From assembly GCA_963825575.1 (NCBI GenBank), contig CAWGUB010000013.1, positions 42,082-106,081 on the forward strand: 64,000 nucleotides of DNA, given 5' to 3'. Position 1 is the stretch's first letter; each line of letters starts with the position of its first letter. The notes beneath the pieces are model-generated. The model was not told the DNA's origin and ran no database searches. It saw only the letters and a list, made by a program, of their open reading frames with translations. This stretch comes from JAFDBW01 sp963825575. Its GTDB lineage: Bacteria; Desulfobacterota; Desulfuromonadia; Desulfuromonadales; BM103. Shown in pieces: positions 17,624 through 26,389 of this stretch. A program made the translations under genes and the position numbers.

Positions 17624-18514
17624 ATGAAGAAACGACCGTTTCTGTTGGCTTCTGCCCTCTTGGCTGGGTGTTTTGTATTCTTTTTGGTCCTGGCCGTTAC
17701 CGTTGCAAGTTTCATGGGGCAGCCAACCAATCTCGTCATTGGCGACAAGATTGGGATTGTCGAGATTTATGGAGTGATCGCTGACTCCAAGCAGGTCATC
17801 GAGCAGCTTCACGATTTCCGTGATAATGACAGCATAAAGGCCCTGGTTCTGCGCGTTGATTCTCCCGGCGGCGGAGTCGGTCCGTCGCAGGAGATTTATG
17901 ACGAGGTTTTGGCGCTGGACGAACTGAAACCGGTTGTCGTTTCGATGGGTTCGGTTGCCGCTTCAGGCGGTTATTATGTGGCCGCTGCGGCCCGCGAAAT
18001 TGTTGCCAACCCCGGTACGATCACCGGCAGCATCGGCGTTATCATGGAGTTTGCCAATTTCCAGGAATTGCTGGAAAAGATCGGCTTGAGCAGCGTCGTT
18101 GTCAAAAGCGGCACTTATAAGGACATCGGTTCACCAAGCCGTGAAATGTCAGCCGCGGAACGGGCAATCCTGCAGGATCTGATCGACGATGTGCACAGCC
18201 AGTTTGTCAGTTCGGTTGCCGAGGGCAGAGCGCTGGATGAACAGGCTGTCAGGTCAATCGCTGACGGGCGAATTTTTTCCGGGCGCAGGGCAATGGAGCT
18301 CGGCCTGGTCGACAGGATGGGCAACCTGCAGGTTGCAATCGATCGTGCCGCTGAACTGGCTGGCCTCGATGCCGATCCGAAGGTTGTTTACCCCCCGGGC
18401 AAAAAGCCCAGGTTTATTGACCTGTTTATAGAGGAAACATTGAACCGGCTGCATTACGCTTTACAGAAGCAGCGGTCGGTTGGTTTGCAATATCTTTGGC
18501 CAGGATTTGATTAG
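17624..18514 (+). CDS. sppA: signal peptide peptidase SppA, short form
   Basis: SppA is a membrane-bound serine protease that degrades cleaved signal peptides. The 296-residue protein is the short single-domain type. It has an N-terminal membrane anchor (residues about 8-30), LRVDSPGGGVGPSQEIYDE, the catalytic Ser in GSVAASGGYYVAAAA, and the catalytic Lys in KSGTYKDIGSPSREM. It starts 10 bp after the rpsA terminator. The ihfB start follows 10 bp after its stop, so these two may be cotranscribed. Confidence 0.94.
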   Translation: MKKRPFLLASALLAGCFVFFLVLAVTVASFMGQPTNLVIGDKIGIVEIYGVIADSKQVIEQLHDFRDNDSIKALVLRVDSPGGGVGPSQEIYDEVLALDELKPVVVSMGSVAASGGYYVAAAAREIVANPGTITGSIGVIMEFANFQELLEKIGLSSVVVKSGTYKDIGSPSREMSAAERAILQDLIDDVHSQFVSSVAEGRALDEQAVRSIADGRIFSGRRAMELGLVDRMGNLQVAIDRAAELAGLDADPKVVYPPGKKPRFIDLFIEETLNRLHYALQKQRSVGLQYLWPGFD

Positions 18515-18524
18515 GAGGTCTGCC

Positions 18525-18806
18525 ATGACTAAGAGTGAGTTGATTGAACAACTGACAGTGGACAACGACGTTCTCAACAAGCGGGAAGCTGAACTGATTG
18601 TCAATTCCATCTTTGACAGTATCGGCCAGGCTCTTGTTGGAGGGGACCGGGTCGAGATTCGCGGCTTTGGCTCTTTCACAGTGCGCGAGCGCGGCGCCCG
18701 AGAGGCACGCAACCCGAAAAGTGGTGATATTGTCAAGATTACCGCGAAAAAGACGCCATTTTTCAAGACTGGCAAGGAATTGCGTGAACGCGTCAATCTG
18801 GACTGA
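18525..18806 (+). CDS. ihfB: integration host factor beta subunit
   Basis: IHF is a heterodimeric DNA-bending protein. The 93-residue product has the beta-subunit N terminus MTKSELIEQL, the DNA-binding arm GDRVEIRGFGSFTVRERGAR with RNPKSG at its tip, and FKTGKELRERVN at the C terminus. The ATG at 18525 has a TAGGAGG site. The order rpsA-sppA-ihfB supports the beta rather than the alpha or HU assignment. Confidence 0.92.
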   Translation: MTKSELIEQLTVDNDVLNKREAELIVNSIFDSIGQALVGGDRVEIRGFGSFTVRERGAREARNPKSGDIVKITAKKTPFFKTGKELRERVNLD

Positions 18807-18847
18807 TGCGCTGAGTTCTTGAGTTTTGTTTCACTGCATAAAAACAA

Positions 18848-18884
18848 GCGAAGCCCCGTTCATAAAACGGGGCTTCGCTATTTT
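18848..18884. terminator. bidirectional Rho-independent terminator
   Basis: A 12-bp GC-rich stem (GCGAAGCCCCGT/ACGGGGCTTCGC) is followed by ATTTTC on the plus strand and by a T-rich tract (TTGTTTTTA) on the minus strand. It can therefore end ihfB and also a minus-strand transcript coming from 19.09 kb. Confidence 0.85.
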
Positions 18885-18889
18885 CTAGC

Positions 18890-19089
18890 AACCTCCAGAA
18901 TACCGAAGCATACTCCCTAGAGAGGACCTGTGAATATCATATTACCCGGGATGGGTGTTTCAGGCGTCCCACTCGTGGGCGGGCTTGCTCACCACGACCC
19001 GACTCCAGGCAAGAAATTGTTCAGTTGGTCAGCACAATCAGGAATAAGTCGCGCATTCCAGAGGTTGTCAAAGATCTTGGTTGCATCTA
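18890..19089 (-). ncRNA. structured small RNA, 6S RNA-like candidate
   Basis: On the minus strand a consensus-like promoter is followed by about 200 nt with no good reading frame and then a strong terminator. The ends of the transcript pair: 19066-19055 with 18901-18890 give 12 consecutive pairs including two G-U wobbles. This encloses 177 nt, close to the usual size of 6S RNA. A second apical stem is visible near 18996-18974 (TCGTGG with CCACGA). 6S RNA is a long hairpin with a central bubble that binds sigma70 RNA polymerase. The identity is inferred from size, closing stem and gene context only, not from a covariance model. Confidence 0.45.
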
Positions 19090-19095
19090 TTTCAC

Positions 19096-19123
19096 ATGCT
19101 AGCATAGCTTCTTACCCTGTCAA
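19096..19123 (-). promoter_or_regulatory. minus-strand sigma70 promoter for the small RNA
   Basis: Read on the minus strand, TTGACA (19123-19118) and TAGCAT (19101-19096) are separated by 16 bp. The predicted start is near 19089, just upstream of the structured RNA. Confidence 0.55.
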
Positions 19124-19182
19124 CAAGTACCCGTGATGTTTTTTAGAATTTATTCATGACCTGTCTGCTCCGATAGAATGAA

Positions 19183-20124
19183 ATGAAACAAACAAATAAA
19201 ACCATTCAGTCGGGTGTTTACCGTTTTACGGTGACAGATGAATTTACCGGCCTCCGTCTCGATCAGTATCTTAGCGAGGCCGGTGCAGATTTTTCAAGGA
19301 CACTAGCGCGTCGTCTCATCGATATTGGTGGTGTACATTTGTCCAACAGGCGAATGCGTCGCTGCAGTGAGACGGTCAGTGCCGGCGATAAAATAGAAGT
19401 ATATGTTGACGCGCTGCCCTTCGACCCAGCTTCGCTCAATCCCGAGAGGACCATCTATCGAGACCAGGATCTGATAGTTCTTGACAAACCTGCGGGGATG
19501 CCGACCCAGCCGACTCCGGCGCGCTATAAGGGGACCGTTTATTCAGAGTTGCAGAAATTGCTGGTCGATACACAGCGCAAAGGGCAACGCCAGAGCATTG
19601 GCATGGTGCAGCGTCTCGACCAGGATACCTCGGGAGTAATGGTCTTTTCGATTCATCCCAGGGCTCATAAAAAAATGACGGAACAGTTCCGTGATCACGA
19701 AATCGACAAGACCTACTGGGCGTTGATCAATGGGGTACCGGATGAAACGGAAGGAAAATTCTGTTCAAAACTGGCTCGACGCCGTTCAACCAACCTGATG
19801 GTGTCCGTGGCAAAGGGCGGCAAACCAGCGGAAACCCGCTACCGTCTGCTTAAATCGATGAACGGCATCAGCATGGTGGAGGTCGATCTCGTAACCGGGC
19901 GTTCGCACCAGATCCGAGCTCACTTTTCCGAGGCTGGCTTGCCATTGCTGGGTGATCCGGCATATGGAGGCCCGAAACGCGTTGATGAAATTGTTATCCC
20001 CCGCCAGATGTTGCATGCCAGAACGTTGGCCTTCCCACATCCGGTGACCGGTGAGAAAATGTCTTTCACCGCGCCACTACCAGAGGATTTCTCATGCGTT
20101 CTGCAATCTCTTGATCTTGCTTGA
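19183..20124 (+). CDS. RluA-family pseudouridine synthase with S4 domain
   Basis: The 313-residue protein has an N-terminal S4 RNA-binding domain (about residues 20-85) and an RluA-type catalytic domain. The catalytic Asp lies in QRLDQDTSGVMVF; the usual first residue of that motif is His, here Gln. The motif GRSHQIRAHF is also present. Such enzymes isomerise uridines in 23S rRNA or tRNA; the exact target is unclear. It is followed 35 bp later by lgt. Confidence 0.9.
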   Translation: MKQTNKTIQSGVYRFTVTDEFTGLRLDQYLSEAGADFSRTLARRLIDIGGVHLSNRRMRRCSETVSAGDKIEVYVDALPFDPASLNPERTIYRDQDLIVLDKPAGMPTQPTPARYKGTVYSELQKLLVDTQRKGQRQSIGMVQRLDQDTSGVMVFSIHPRAHKKMTEQFRDHEIDKTYWALINGVPDETEGKFCSKLARRRSTNLMVSVAKGGKPAETRYRLLKSMNGISMVEVDLVTGRSHQIRAHFSEAGLPLLGDPAYGGPKRVDEIVIPRQMLHARTLAFPHPVTGEKMSFTAPLPEDFSCVLQSLDLA

Positions 20125-20159
20125 ACGGGTATCAAGGATAAGGTATTGTATCGCCCGTC

Positions 20160-20945
20160 ATGATGACTTCTCCGCAAATTGATCCGGTTATCTTTCAAAT
20201 AGGCCCTCTGGCTGTACGTTGGTACGGGTTGATGTACCTGCTTGGTTTTGCTGCCTCGTACCTTCTGATTCGACATCTTGCACGGCTGCGCAACCTGGCT
20301 CTGGACAAAGATGGTGTCTCCGATCTGTTGTTTTACGGTGTCCTTGGTGTCGTATTCGGCGGTCGTCTTGGTTATGTCCTCTTCTATAACCCGGCGCAAT
20401 ACTTGTCCCGTCCTCAGGATGTCTTTGCCATATGGCAAGGGGGAATGAGTTTCCACGGCGGGCTGCTGGGCGTCGTGATCGCGTCACTCATATTTTGTCA
20501 ACGCAGGAAACTGCCGATCCTGCTGACCGGTGACATCCTGGTTGCTTCGGCACCTATCGGTCTCGGCCTCGGCCGTCTGGGTAATTTTATCAATGGCGAA
20601 TTGTGGGGGCGGGTGACCGATCATCCCTGGGGAATGGTTTTCCCCGGCGGGGGCCCGTTCCCGCGCCATCCCAGCCAGTTGTACGAAGCTTTCTTCGAAG
20701 GGCTGGTGCTGTTTATCATTCTCTATCTGCTGCACCGTCGCAAGGTCGCTGCCGGGATACCGTTCTTCAGCTTTTTTATCGGTTACGGGCTGTTTCGCTT
20801 CCTGATCGAATTCGTTCGCCAACCTGATGCACATCTTGGTTTTCTCTGGGGCGGAGCGACGATGGGCCAGCTGCTTTCGCTGCCGATGATTCTGTTCGGG
20901 CTGATCGGTTGTGTATTCATCATTCGCCGGGGACACCGCTCATGA
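20160..20945 (+). CDS. lgt: phosphatidylglycerol-prolipoprotein diacylglyceryl transferase
   Basis: Lgt adds diacylglycerol to the lipobox cysteine of prolipoproteins in the inner membrane. The 261-residue protein has about seven membrane helices, VRWYGLMYLLGF at the N terminus, the catalytic-His region GGMSFHGGLLG, and the Lgt signature GLGRLGNFINGELWGRVT. The window encodes several predicted lipoproteins that would be its substrates. The stop overlaps the next start by ATGA. Confidence 0.96.
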   Translation: MMTSPQIDPVIFQIGPLAVRWYGLMYLLGFAASYLLIRHLARLRNLALDKDGVSDLLFYGVLGVVFGGRLGYVLFYNPAQYLSRPQDVFAIWQGGMSFHGGLLGVVIASLIFCQRRKLPILLTGDILVASAPIGLGLGRLGNFINGELWGRVTDHPWGMVFPGGGPFPRHPSQLYEAFFEGLVLFIILYLLHRRKVAAGIPFFSFFIGYGLFRFLIEFVRQPDAHLGFLWGGATMGQLLSLPMILFGLIGCVFIIRRGHRS

Positions 20946-21565
20946 ACGGGGTTCAGGGGATTGTTTTCGATTGTGACGGTGTCCTTTTCGAAAGCCGTAA
21001 AGCCAACCTGGCATATTACAATACCGTCCTGGCCCATTTCGATGAGCCTCCGGTGAAAGAATCGGATCGTGCGAAGGCACATCTCTGCCACACTGCAGCC
21101 AGCACCCATGTTCTTTTGCATCTGTTGGGTGAACAACGGGCACCACAGGCCTTGTCCGTGGCTGCAGAGCTCGATTATCGACAGTTCATCCCCTACATGG
21201 AGCCTGAACCGGGTGTGTGCGAGGCGCTTGCAACACTGTCCGGATTCTGTCCACTGGCGATTGCAACAAACCGAGGGGACAGCATGCTCGGTATCCTTGA
21301 GCACTTTGGCATGGGCAGTTACTTCTCTGCGGTTGTCACCAGTCGTGATGTAAATCAGCCAAAGCCCGCACCAGATATGCTTTACGAGGCGGCAAAAAGA
21401 CTGCAATTGGTGCCAAATGAGCTCCTGTTTGTGGGTGATTCCGAGCTTGATCAGGCTGCGGCGAAATCCGCCGGGATGCCTTTCGCTGCCTATCGTGGGG
21501 ACCTTCAAGCCGATCTACGGCTGGAACATCATGGAGAACTGGTGGCACTGTTTGTCAGTGCATGA
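20942..21565 (+). CDS. HAD-superfamily hydrolase, phosphoglycolate phosphatase-like
   Basis: The 207-residue protein carries HAD motif I (VFDCDGVLFES), motif II (ATNRGD), the motif III Lys in NQPKPAPDML, and motif IV VGDSELDQAAAKSAG. The helical cap between motifs I and II places it in subfamily IA. The ATG overlaps the lgt stop (ATGA), so translation is probably coupled. The substrate is not deducible; phosphoglycolate or a nucleoside monophosphate would be typical. Confidence 0.85.
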   Translation: MNGVQGIVFDCDGVLFESRKANLAYYNTVLAHFDEPPVKESDRAKAHLCHTAASTHVLLHLLGEQRAPQALSVAAELDYRQFIPYMEPEPGVCEALATLSGFCPLAIATNRGDSMLGILEHFGMGSYFSAVVTSRDVNQPKPAPDMLYEAAKRLQLVPNELLFVGDSELDQAAAKSAGMPFAAYRGDLQADLRLEHHGELVALFVSA

Positions 21566-21611
21566 AGAAATACCCGGAAGCGCGGGCATGCGCCCCTGGT
21601 TTGATAACAGA

Positions 21612-21639
21612 AAGGACGCCCTGACAACAGGTCGTCCTT
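21612..21639. terminator. possible bidirectional terminator between convergent genes
   Basis: A 7-bp stem (AAGGACG/CGTCCTT) with a 14-nt loop lies between the HAD gene and the minus-strand anti-sigma operon. The T-tracts are weak on both sides. Confidence 0.4.
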
Positions 21640-21669
21640 GATTCTGAAAAACTACCAAACAGGCTTGAT

Positions 21670-22089
21670 TTAGAGAGCCTTACGCATCTCAAGCACATGA
21701 CCGTTGTCGGTTGGCCGGTAGGTGATCTCGTCCATGATCGTATGCATGAAATAAATGCCGCGTCCGTGATCGTCGAGAGGGTGGCCTGGCTCAACGTATT
21801 GCTTGATATCAAAGCCCTGCCCGAAATCGAAGACCTTGATGAACAGGTTTTTTTTAAAGATACTGATTTCGATGTGCAATTCTTTGGCCGGGTCGCCTTC
21901 ATTGGCATGCAGAATTGCGTTGGCCATTGCTTCGGTCAGCACCAGATTCAGGTCGTAGGCAAGTTTTTTCCGGTCGCCACTGTAGTTGCGGAGTGTGTGC
22001 GCAATATTTTCGCCAATATGACCGATCAGACAGAGGTAGCGTGTCTGGTTGGGGACTTTTATATCGACTGCGATCCGGTCAGTTGTCAT
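21670..22089 (-). CDS. HATPase anti-sigma factor/serine kinase (RsbW/SpoIIAB-like)
   Basis: The 139-residue protein is a GHKL ATPase domain of the anti-sigma type, with N-box LVLTEAMANAILHANEGD, the G1-like VFDFGQGFDI, and DDHGRGIYFMHTIMDE. Such kinases phosphorylate a STAS antagonist and sequester a partner protein. It is the last gene of a minus-strand operon with the STAS protein and the SpoIIE phosphatase, the three parts of a partner-switching module. No sigma factor is adjacent, so the output target is unknown. Confidence 0.85.
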   Translation of the reverse strand: MTTDRIAVDIKVPNQTRYLCLIGHIGENIAHTLRNYSGDRKKLAYDLNLVLTEAMANAILHANEGDPAKELHIEISIFKKNLFIKVFDFGQGFDIKQYVEPGHPLDDHGRGIYFMHTIMDEITYRPTDNGHVLEMRKAL

Positions 22090-22133
22090 GACAATAAACC
22101 TGAATACGGGTTGAGATTTTTCCGTCTGCCAAG

Positions 22134-22475
22134 TTACTGCTGGAAGCTGGCCAGAGCTTCAGCGGAGTCTGTATAGATCTCAAAGACCCGGTGCAGACGG
22201 GTCAGTTCAAACATTGATTTGACCTGCAGTTGTAGTCCGGCGAGCTTCAGGTTACCGTTTCGGGAACTGGCATTTTTAAATCCTGAGACCAGGGCCCCGA
22301 GGCCTGAAGAATCGACAAAGCGCACTGACTGAAGATCGACTACCAGGTTGTGTTTCCCTTCCTCAAAGAGCTTGAGCATCTGATTTTTCAGTTCTCCGCT
22401 GTTATGCGCGTCCAGCCGCTCTTCTTCAACCAACAGCAACACCGCTGCCCCTTTGTCATCAATCTGCAAATTCAT
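22134..22475 (-). CDS. STAS-domain anti-sigma factor antagonist
   Basis: The 113-residue single STAS domain contains VDLQSVRFVDSSGLGALVSG. The serine pair in DSSGLG is the site normally phosphorylated by the cognate anti-sigma kinase. A TAAGGAG site precedes the ATG. It lies between the kinase and the SpoIIE phosphatase genes, matching a partner-switching circuit in which the phosphatase reactivates it. Confidence 0.9.
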   Translation of the reverse strand: MNLQIDDKGAAVLLLVEEERLDAHNSGELKNQMLKLFEEGKHNLVVDLQSVRFVDSSGLGALVSGFKNASSRNGNLKLAGLQLQVKSMFELTRLHRVFEIYTDSAEALASFQQ

Positions 22476-22580
22476 CTTGATATGCTCCTTAAATTATTTT
22501 GACGAGCCTGAAACCGTAACCTTTGCTGTACATATTACCATAATGCAACTTTGATTCTGAACATTCTCTTGCCGGGGTAT

Positions 22581-25500
22581 TTATTCAGCCTGCAGCACAA
22601 TCATCGATACATCGTCAGTGAAATTCTGGTGACCGGTAAAGATTCTTACCTGGTCAACGACATAGTTGATCAGTTCCTGCGGTTGCAAATGATGGTTATC
22701 CCTGAGAAGTCCGGCCAGGCGCTGCTCACCGAAGAGTTCATTCTCTTGGTTTTCCGCTTCGGTCAGACCGTCGGTGTACATGATCATTACGTCGCCACTT
22801 TCCAGCTTGTATGAGTCCCTCTCATAAGGGAATTCCTTCTTAACGCCGACAATCAGCCCTTCAGGGTCGAGCCTGAGACATTGGGCCTTCGCTGCCTGCC
22901 ATAGCAGGGTCGGAGAATGGCCGGCGCTTGCATATTCGACGACCCGCGTATCAGGTCGATACTGTAGATAAAAAAGTGTGATAAAAAGCTCGGCTTTGGT
23001 CAGATCTTCATACAGGAACTGATTCAGCTCCCGTAGCAGATCATCAGGATGGCTGAATTGCCCGCTGCGGGATCGAATCATGGTGCGCGCCTCTGACATG
23101 ATCAGGGCAGCGCCGACATTATGTCCGGAGACATCGGCGATCACCAGGTCGAGACGATCATTATCATGGGAGAGGTAATCATAATAATCGCCCCCGACCT
23201 CTTTGGCTGGGATGCAGATTCCGCCCAGCCTGATGCCGGAGACTTCGGGGATCTTGGTAGGCAACAGACTGAGTTGGATGTTTTTGGCGATTTCGAGTTC
23301 CCGTTGTTGCTCCCTGGCGGCAATCAGATGAGCGGTTTGCTCGGCATTTCGAAAGGCGACACCTACCTGTCCGGCGAGGCTCGAGAAGAGTTCGAGGAAC
23401 TCCTTGGTAAATATACCCTTTGCCGTCCTGGAGAAAGCGGAAATGACACCGATCGGCTGTCCTTCGACGCTAATCGGCGCATGGGCAAAAGAAAGAATCT
23501 TCTCGCGATGGATGATTGCTGCGGTTTGCGGTTTGGTGGTGAAATCAGTGTCATTGACCACGCAGACGGTGTTGGTCAGAAAGGATTCACCGATAAATGT
23601 GTCTGTGGTCAGGTCTCGTTCCGACTCACCGAAATGTTCCGAGGTCATGCCACTCTGGCTGCGTACCGTCAAGGTTTGTCGGTCTTCATCAAGGATGCGG
23701 ATGACGCAGAGATCAAACTTGAACTGGTCAGTGAAGATTTTGAGTATATCATCAAGTATCGACTGCAGGTCATTGCCGCTTGCCACAAACCGGGCGGCAT
23801 CGTAAAGGACGCTCAGTTGTTCCCGACTGGCTGTGCGGCTGATATTGATCGAGCCGAACAGGTCAAAGACGTCTTCCATGTGACTACCGCGTGCAGAAAG
23901 GTAGTTTTCGACGATGATGCGTGCCGGAGCTGCGCCGACCGAGCCAGCCAAGGTCAATTCTGTGAAACGTTTCAATTTTGGCAGCTCGTATTCGGACAGG
24001 CTTCCTTTCTCATCAATATCGCGGTTTCCGAGGTAGTCGCTGATGGCCGCGTGGGCAGATTTCTCTCCGACAAACTTAGCCATCAAATCGACGAATTCAA
24101 TAATCGAAGGAGCACGGGTGATACGGGTTTTCTCGCTGACGACCGGCTTGGGCCTGTAAACATCGACAAATTTACGCACCTGCTCCTGTTCCTCTGCTTG
24201 TGGTGCAGTAAGGAGGGAGATGGCCAGGTAGCTACCGAGATTGAAAAACATGGTCCAGAAGAGCGCGTGGGTCCAGATGTCGAATCCGTTCAAGCCGAAC
24301 AGCTCGGTTGGTTTAAGGATGGCCAGCCCCAAGAACCCATGGTTGACAATTTCCGGGCCGATCCATCCGGACTGGACAAATGATGGTATCAGCAAAGTAT
24401 AAAACCAGACGACGAAACCGAGGATCAGACCTATTGTGGCTCCCCGTTGGGTCGCCTGTCGCCAATACAACCCGCCGATGACTGCAGGTGCAAACTGGGT
24501 TGCCGCCACAAAAGAGATCAGGCCGATATTGACCAGGGCTGCCGATTCACCGAGGAACCTGTAGTAGATATAGCCGAGTAAGATGACGACGATAATCCCG
24601 ATCCGCTTGAGATTGATCAATAGCAGGGACAGGCTCTGAGCTTTGGAGTGGAATTTCAGAATGACCGGTATGACCAGGTGGTTGAGGATCATCGTCGACA
24701 GCGCCACTGATGAAACCATAACCATTCCCGCCGAGGCGGAAAACCCGCCGATAAAAACCAGCATTGCCAGCCATGGCTGGCCGTATTGCAAGGGCAGGGT
24801 CAGGACAAAAAAGTCAGCATTGTAGGTGTCACCATTGCCGAGCAGCAAGCCACCCAGAGCGATCGGAATGACAAACAGGTTGAGGACAAACATGTAAGCA
24901 GGGAAGCGCCACATGGCACTGCGGATGTGCTCCTCACGACAATTTTCAATAACCATGATGTGGAATTGACGAGGCAGGAACATGACGGCCATCATTGAAA
25001 TAACGGTCATCGACAGCCAATGTGCGTAAGAGTTGTTCTCAGTTCCGAGTCGCAGCAGGTGTTCACGTTCCGGAAATCGCACCAGGAATTCATGGAATAT
25101 ATCGGAAAACCCGTCAAATAGCCCGTATGTAACAAAGATCCCCGCCGCAACAAAAGCAATCACCTTTACCAGAGATTCAAGTGCGATTGCCGCAACCAGT
25201 CCTTCATGGCGTTCCGACGTGTCGAGATGCCTTGCGCCGAAAAGCACACCGAACAGCCCCAGGATCAAGGCCGCAGCGAGAGCCGAGTCAAAATGCAGGT
25301 CTAACCTCGGCAGGACATGCATGGTGCTGCCAGTGGAAAGCGGATAGACAAGCAGGTCGAAGCTGCGGGCAACTGCCTTCAGCTGCAGGGCAATGTAAGG
25401 CATGATGCCAAGGACCGCAAAGATTGTGACAATCGCTCCGAGCCCGGATGATTTGCCGTAACGGCTGGAAATGAAGTCGGCTATGCTGGTGACGTTCTGT

Positions 25501-25787
25501 TCTTTGCTGATGCGGACGATCTTTCGCAGCAGGAACCACCAAGAAAAGGCGATCAGGGTCGGGCCGAGATAGATCGTGAGAAAGTCGATGCCGGTCGTTG
25601 CGGCCCTGCCGACGCTGCCGTAGAATGTCCAGGAAGTGCAATAGACAGCCAGGGATAAAGAATAGACGGACGGGTTGTCGATCAGGCTCCGGCCGCGTTT
25701 GCGCTGCCGATCAGCATAATAGGCAACGCCGAAAAGGATGCCGAAATAAATCAGTGAAACCAGGGCGACAATTTTGAGCGAAATCAT
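22581..25787 (-). CDS. SLC5-like membrane sensor fused to GAF and SpoIIE phosphatase
   Basis: This 1068-residue protein combines a sodium:solute symporter-like (SLC5) domain of about 13 helices (residues about 1-510), a linker resembling the STAC domain found between SLC5 and signalling domains (about 555-635), a GAF domain (about 655-825) and a PP2C-type SpoIIE serine phosphatase (about 855-1068). The phosphatase motifs are EVGGDYYDYL, VIADVSGHNVGAALIMSEA and MYTDGLTEAEN. The simplest reading is a membrane sensor that dephosphorylates the neighbouring STAS protein in response to a transported or bound solute. Its start overlaps the upstream small gene by ATGA. Confidence 0.9.
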   Translation of the reverse strand: MISLKIVALVSLIYFGILFGVAYYADRQRKRGRSLIDNPSVYSLSLAVYCTSWTFYGSVGRAATTGIDFLTIYLGPTLIAFSWWFLLRKIVRISKEQNVTSIADFISSRYGKSSGLGAIVTIFAVLGIMPYIALQLKAVARSFDLLVYPLSTGSTMHVLPRLDLHFDSALAAALILGLFGVLFGARHLDTSERHEGLVAAIALESLVKVIAFVAAGIFVTYGLFDGFSDIFHEFLVRFPEREHLLRLGTENNSYAHWLSMTVISMMAVMFLPRQFHIMVIENCREEHIRSAMWRFPAYMFVLNLFVIPIALGGLLLGNGDTYNADFFVLTLPLQYGQPWLAMLVFIGGFSASAGMVMVSSVALSTMILNHLVIPVILKFHSKAQSLSLLLINLKRIGIIVVILLGYIYYRFLGESAALVNIGLISFVAATQFAPAVIGGLYWRQATQRGATIGLILGFVVWFYTLLIPSFVQSGWIGPEIVNHGFLGLAILKPTELFGLNGFDIWTHALFWTMFFNLGSYLAISLLTAPQAEEQEQVRKFVDVYRPKPVVSEKTRITRAPSIIEFVDLMAKFVGEKSAHAAISDYLGNRDIDEKGSLSEYELPKLKRFTELTLAGSVGAAPARIIVENYLSARGSHMEDVFDLFGSINISRTASREQLSVLYDAARFVASGNDLQSILDDILKIFTDQFKFDLCVIRILDEDRQTLTVRSQSGMTSEHFGESERDLTTDTFIGESFLTNTVCVVNDTDFTTKPQTAAIIHREKILSFAHAPISVEGQPIGVISAFSRTAKGIFTKEFLELFSSLAGQVGVAFRNAEQTAHLIAAREQQRELEIAKNIQLSLLPTKIPEVSGIRLGGICIPAKEVGGDYYDYLSHDNDRLDLVIADVSGHNVGAALIMSEARTMIRSRSGQFSHPDDLLRELNQFLYEDLTKAELFITLFYLQYRPDTRVVEYASAGHSPTLLWQAAKAQCLRLDPEGLIVGVKKEFPYERDSYKLESGDVMIMYTDGLTEAENQENELFGEQRLAGLLRDNHHLQPQELINYVVDQVRIFTGHQNFTDDVSMIVLQAE

Positions 25788-26050
25788 TCTTGTCCCCCGT
25801 GCTTTTTGTTGTGCACATCATGATCGGTGAAATCCTGGGCTGAATCATGGCCCATGTAGACTGAAAAAAGATAAATAACGAAGATAGAAACCGGCCAACC
25901 GATGAAGAAATAAATAATAATCAGCGGGACACCGAAAATCAGAACACTCTTGTTGAAGATATGCATGAACGGGTAGTTCAGCATGACCACGCCGAGTACG
26001 AACCAGATAACCCATGCATCTTTCAGTGGCAGTTTGCGTTCGATTTTCAT
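25784..26050 (-). CDS. small membrane protein paired with the SLC5 sensor
   Basis: The 88-residue protein has two membrane segments (about residues 13-31 and 37-62) and a His/Asp-rich tail. Small two-helix proteins of this kind often sit upstream of SLC5-family permeases. The 4-bp overlap with the sensor phosphatase gene points to an obligate partner. Function unknown. Confidence 0.75.
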   Translation of the reverse strand: MKIERKLPLKDAWVIWFVLGVVMLNYPFMHIFNKSVLIFGVPLIIIYFFIGWPVSIFVIYLFSVYMGHDSAQDFTDHDVHNKKHGGQE

Positions 26051-26097
26051 GATGACTGCTCCCGGTCGTTCATGGTTCTGTAAATGAGTGACGGAGC

Positions 26098-26126
26098 ATT
26101 ATAATCAACCGGGATTGATATGTCGA
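26098..26126 (-). promoter_or_regulatory. minus-strand promoter of the partner-switching operon
   Basis: On the minus strand TCGACA (26126-26121) and a perfect TATAAT (26103-26098) are separated by 17 bp, about 40 nt before the small membrane protein start. Confidence 0.6.
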
Positions 26127-26389
26127 TCTTGATTAGAGGATCGAGTTGTGGCTTGTGAAGTGGGTCCATGGCAGGTCTATGGTCACAGGGGCAGTGGCAA
26201 TGGCCATCGCCCCGTATTCGATTCAGGTTGCCCCGCGATCTTTCACAGTTTCCCTTTAAACTGATTTCACTAAAGATTATCAGAAGATATAAACAAGTAA
26301 AGCCGTTGTATCAAGCCGTTGCCTGATTGACCGACCATAGCGACTGTGCTACTTTCAGTTTTCATCTTTCTCTTATCCATGGATCCTGT
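26127..26389. other. intergenic region before the TPR lipoprotein
   Basis: This stretch, the rest of a 339-bp gap, should hold the plus-strand promoter for the TPR lipoprotein gene, but no clear -35/-10 pair, repeat or RNA structure was recognised. Confidence 0.3.

Noticed and set aside
18930..19136. Plus-strand open frame of 68 codons
   Set aside because: It has no ribosome-binding site or recognisable protein features and lies antisense to the structured RNA candidate.
23121..24383. Long plus-strand open frame of 420 codons
   Set aside because: It is antisense to the SpoIIE phosphatase gene, whose domains are clear. Its composition is that of a reverse-frame shadow.
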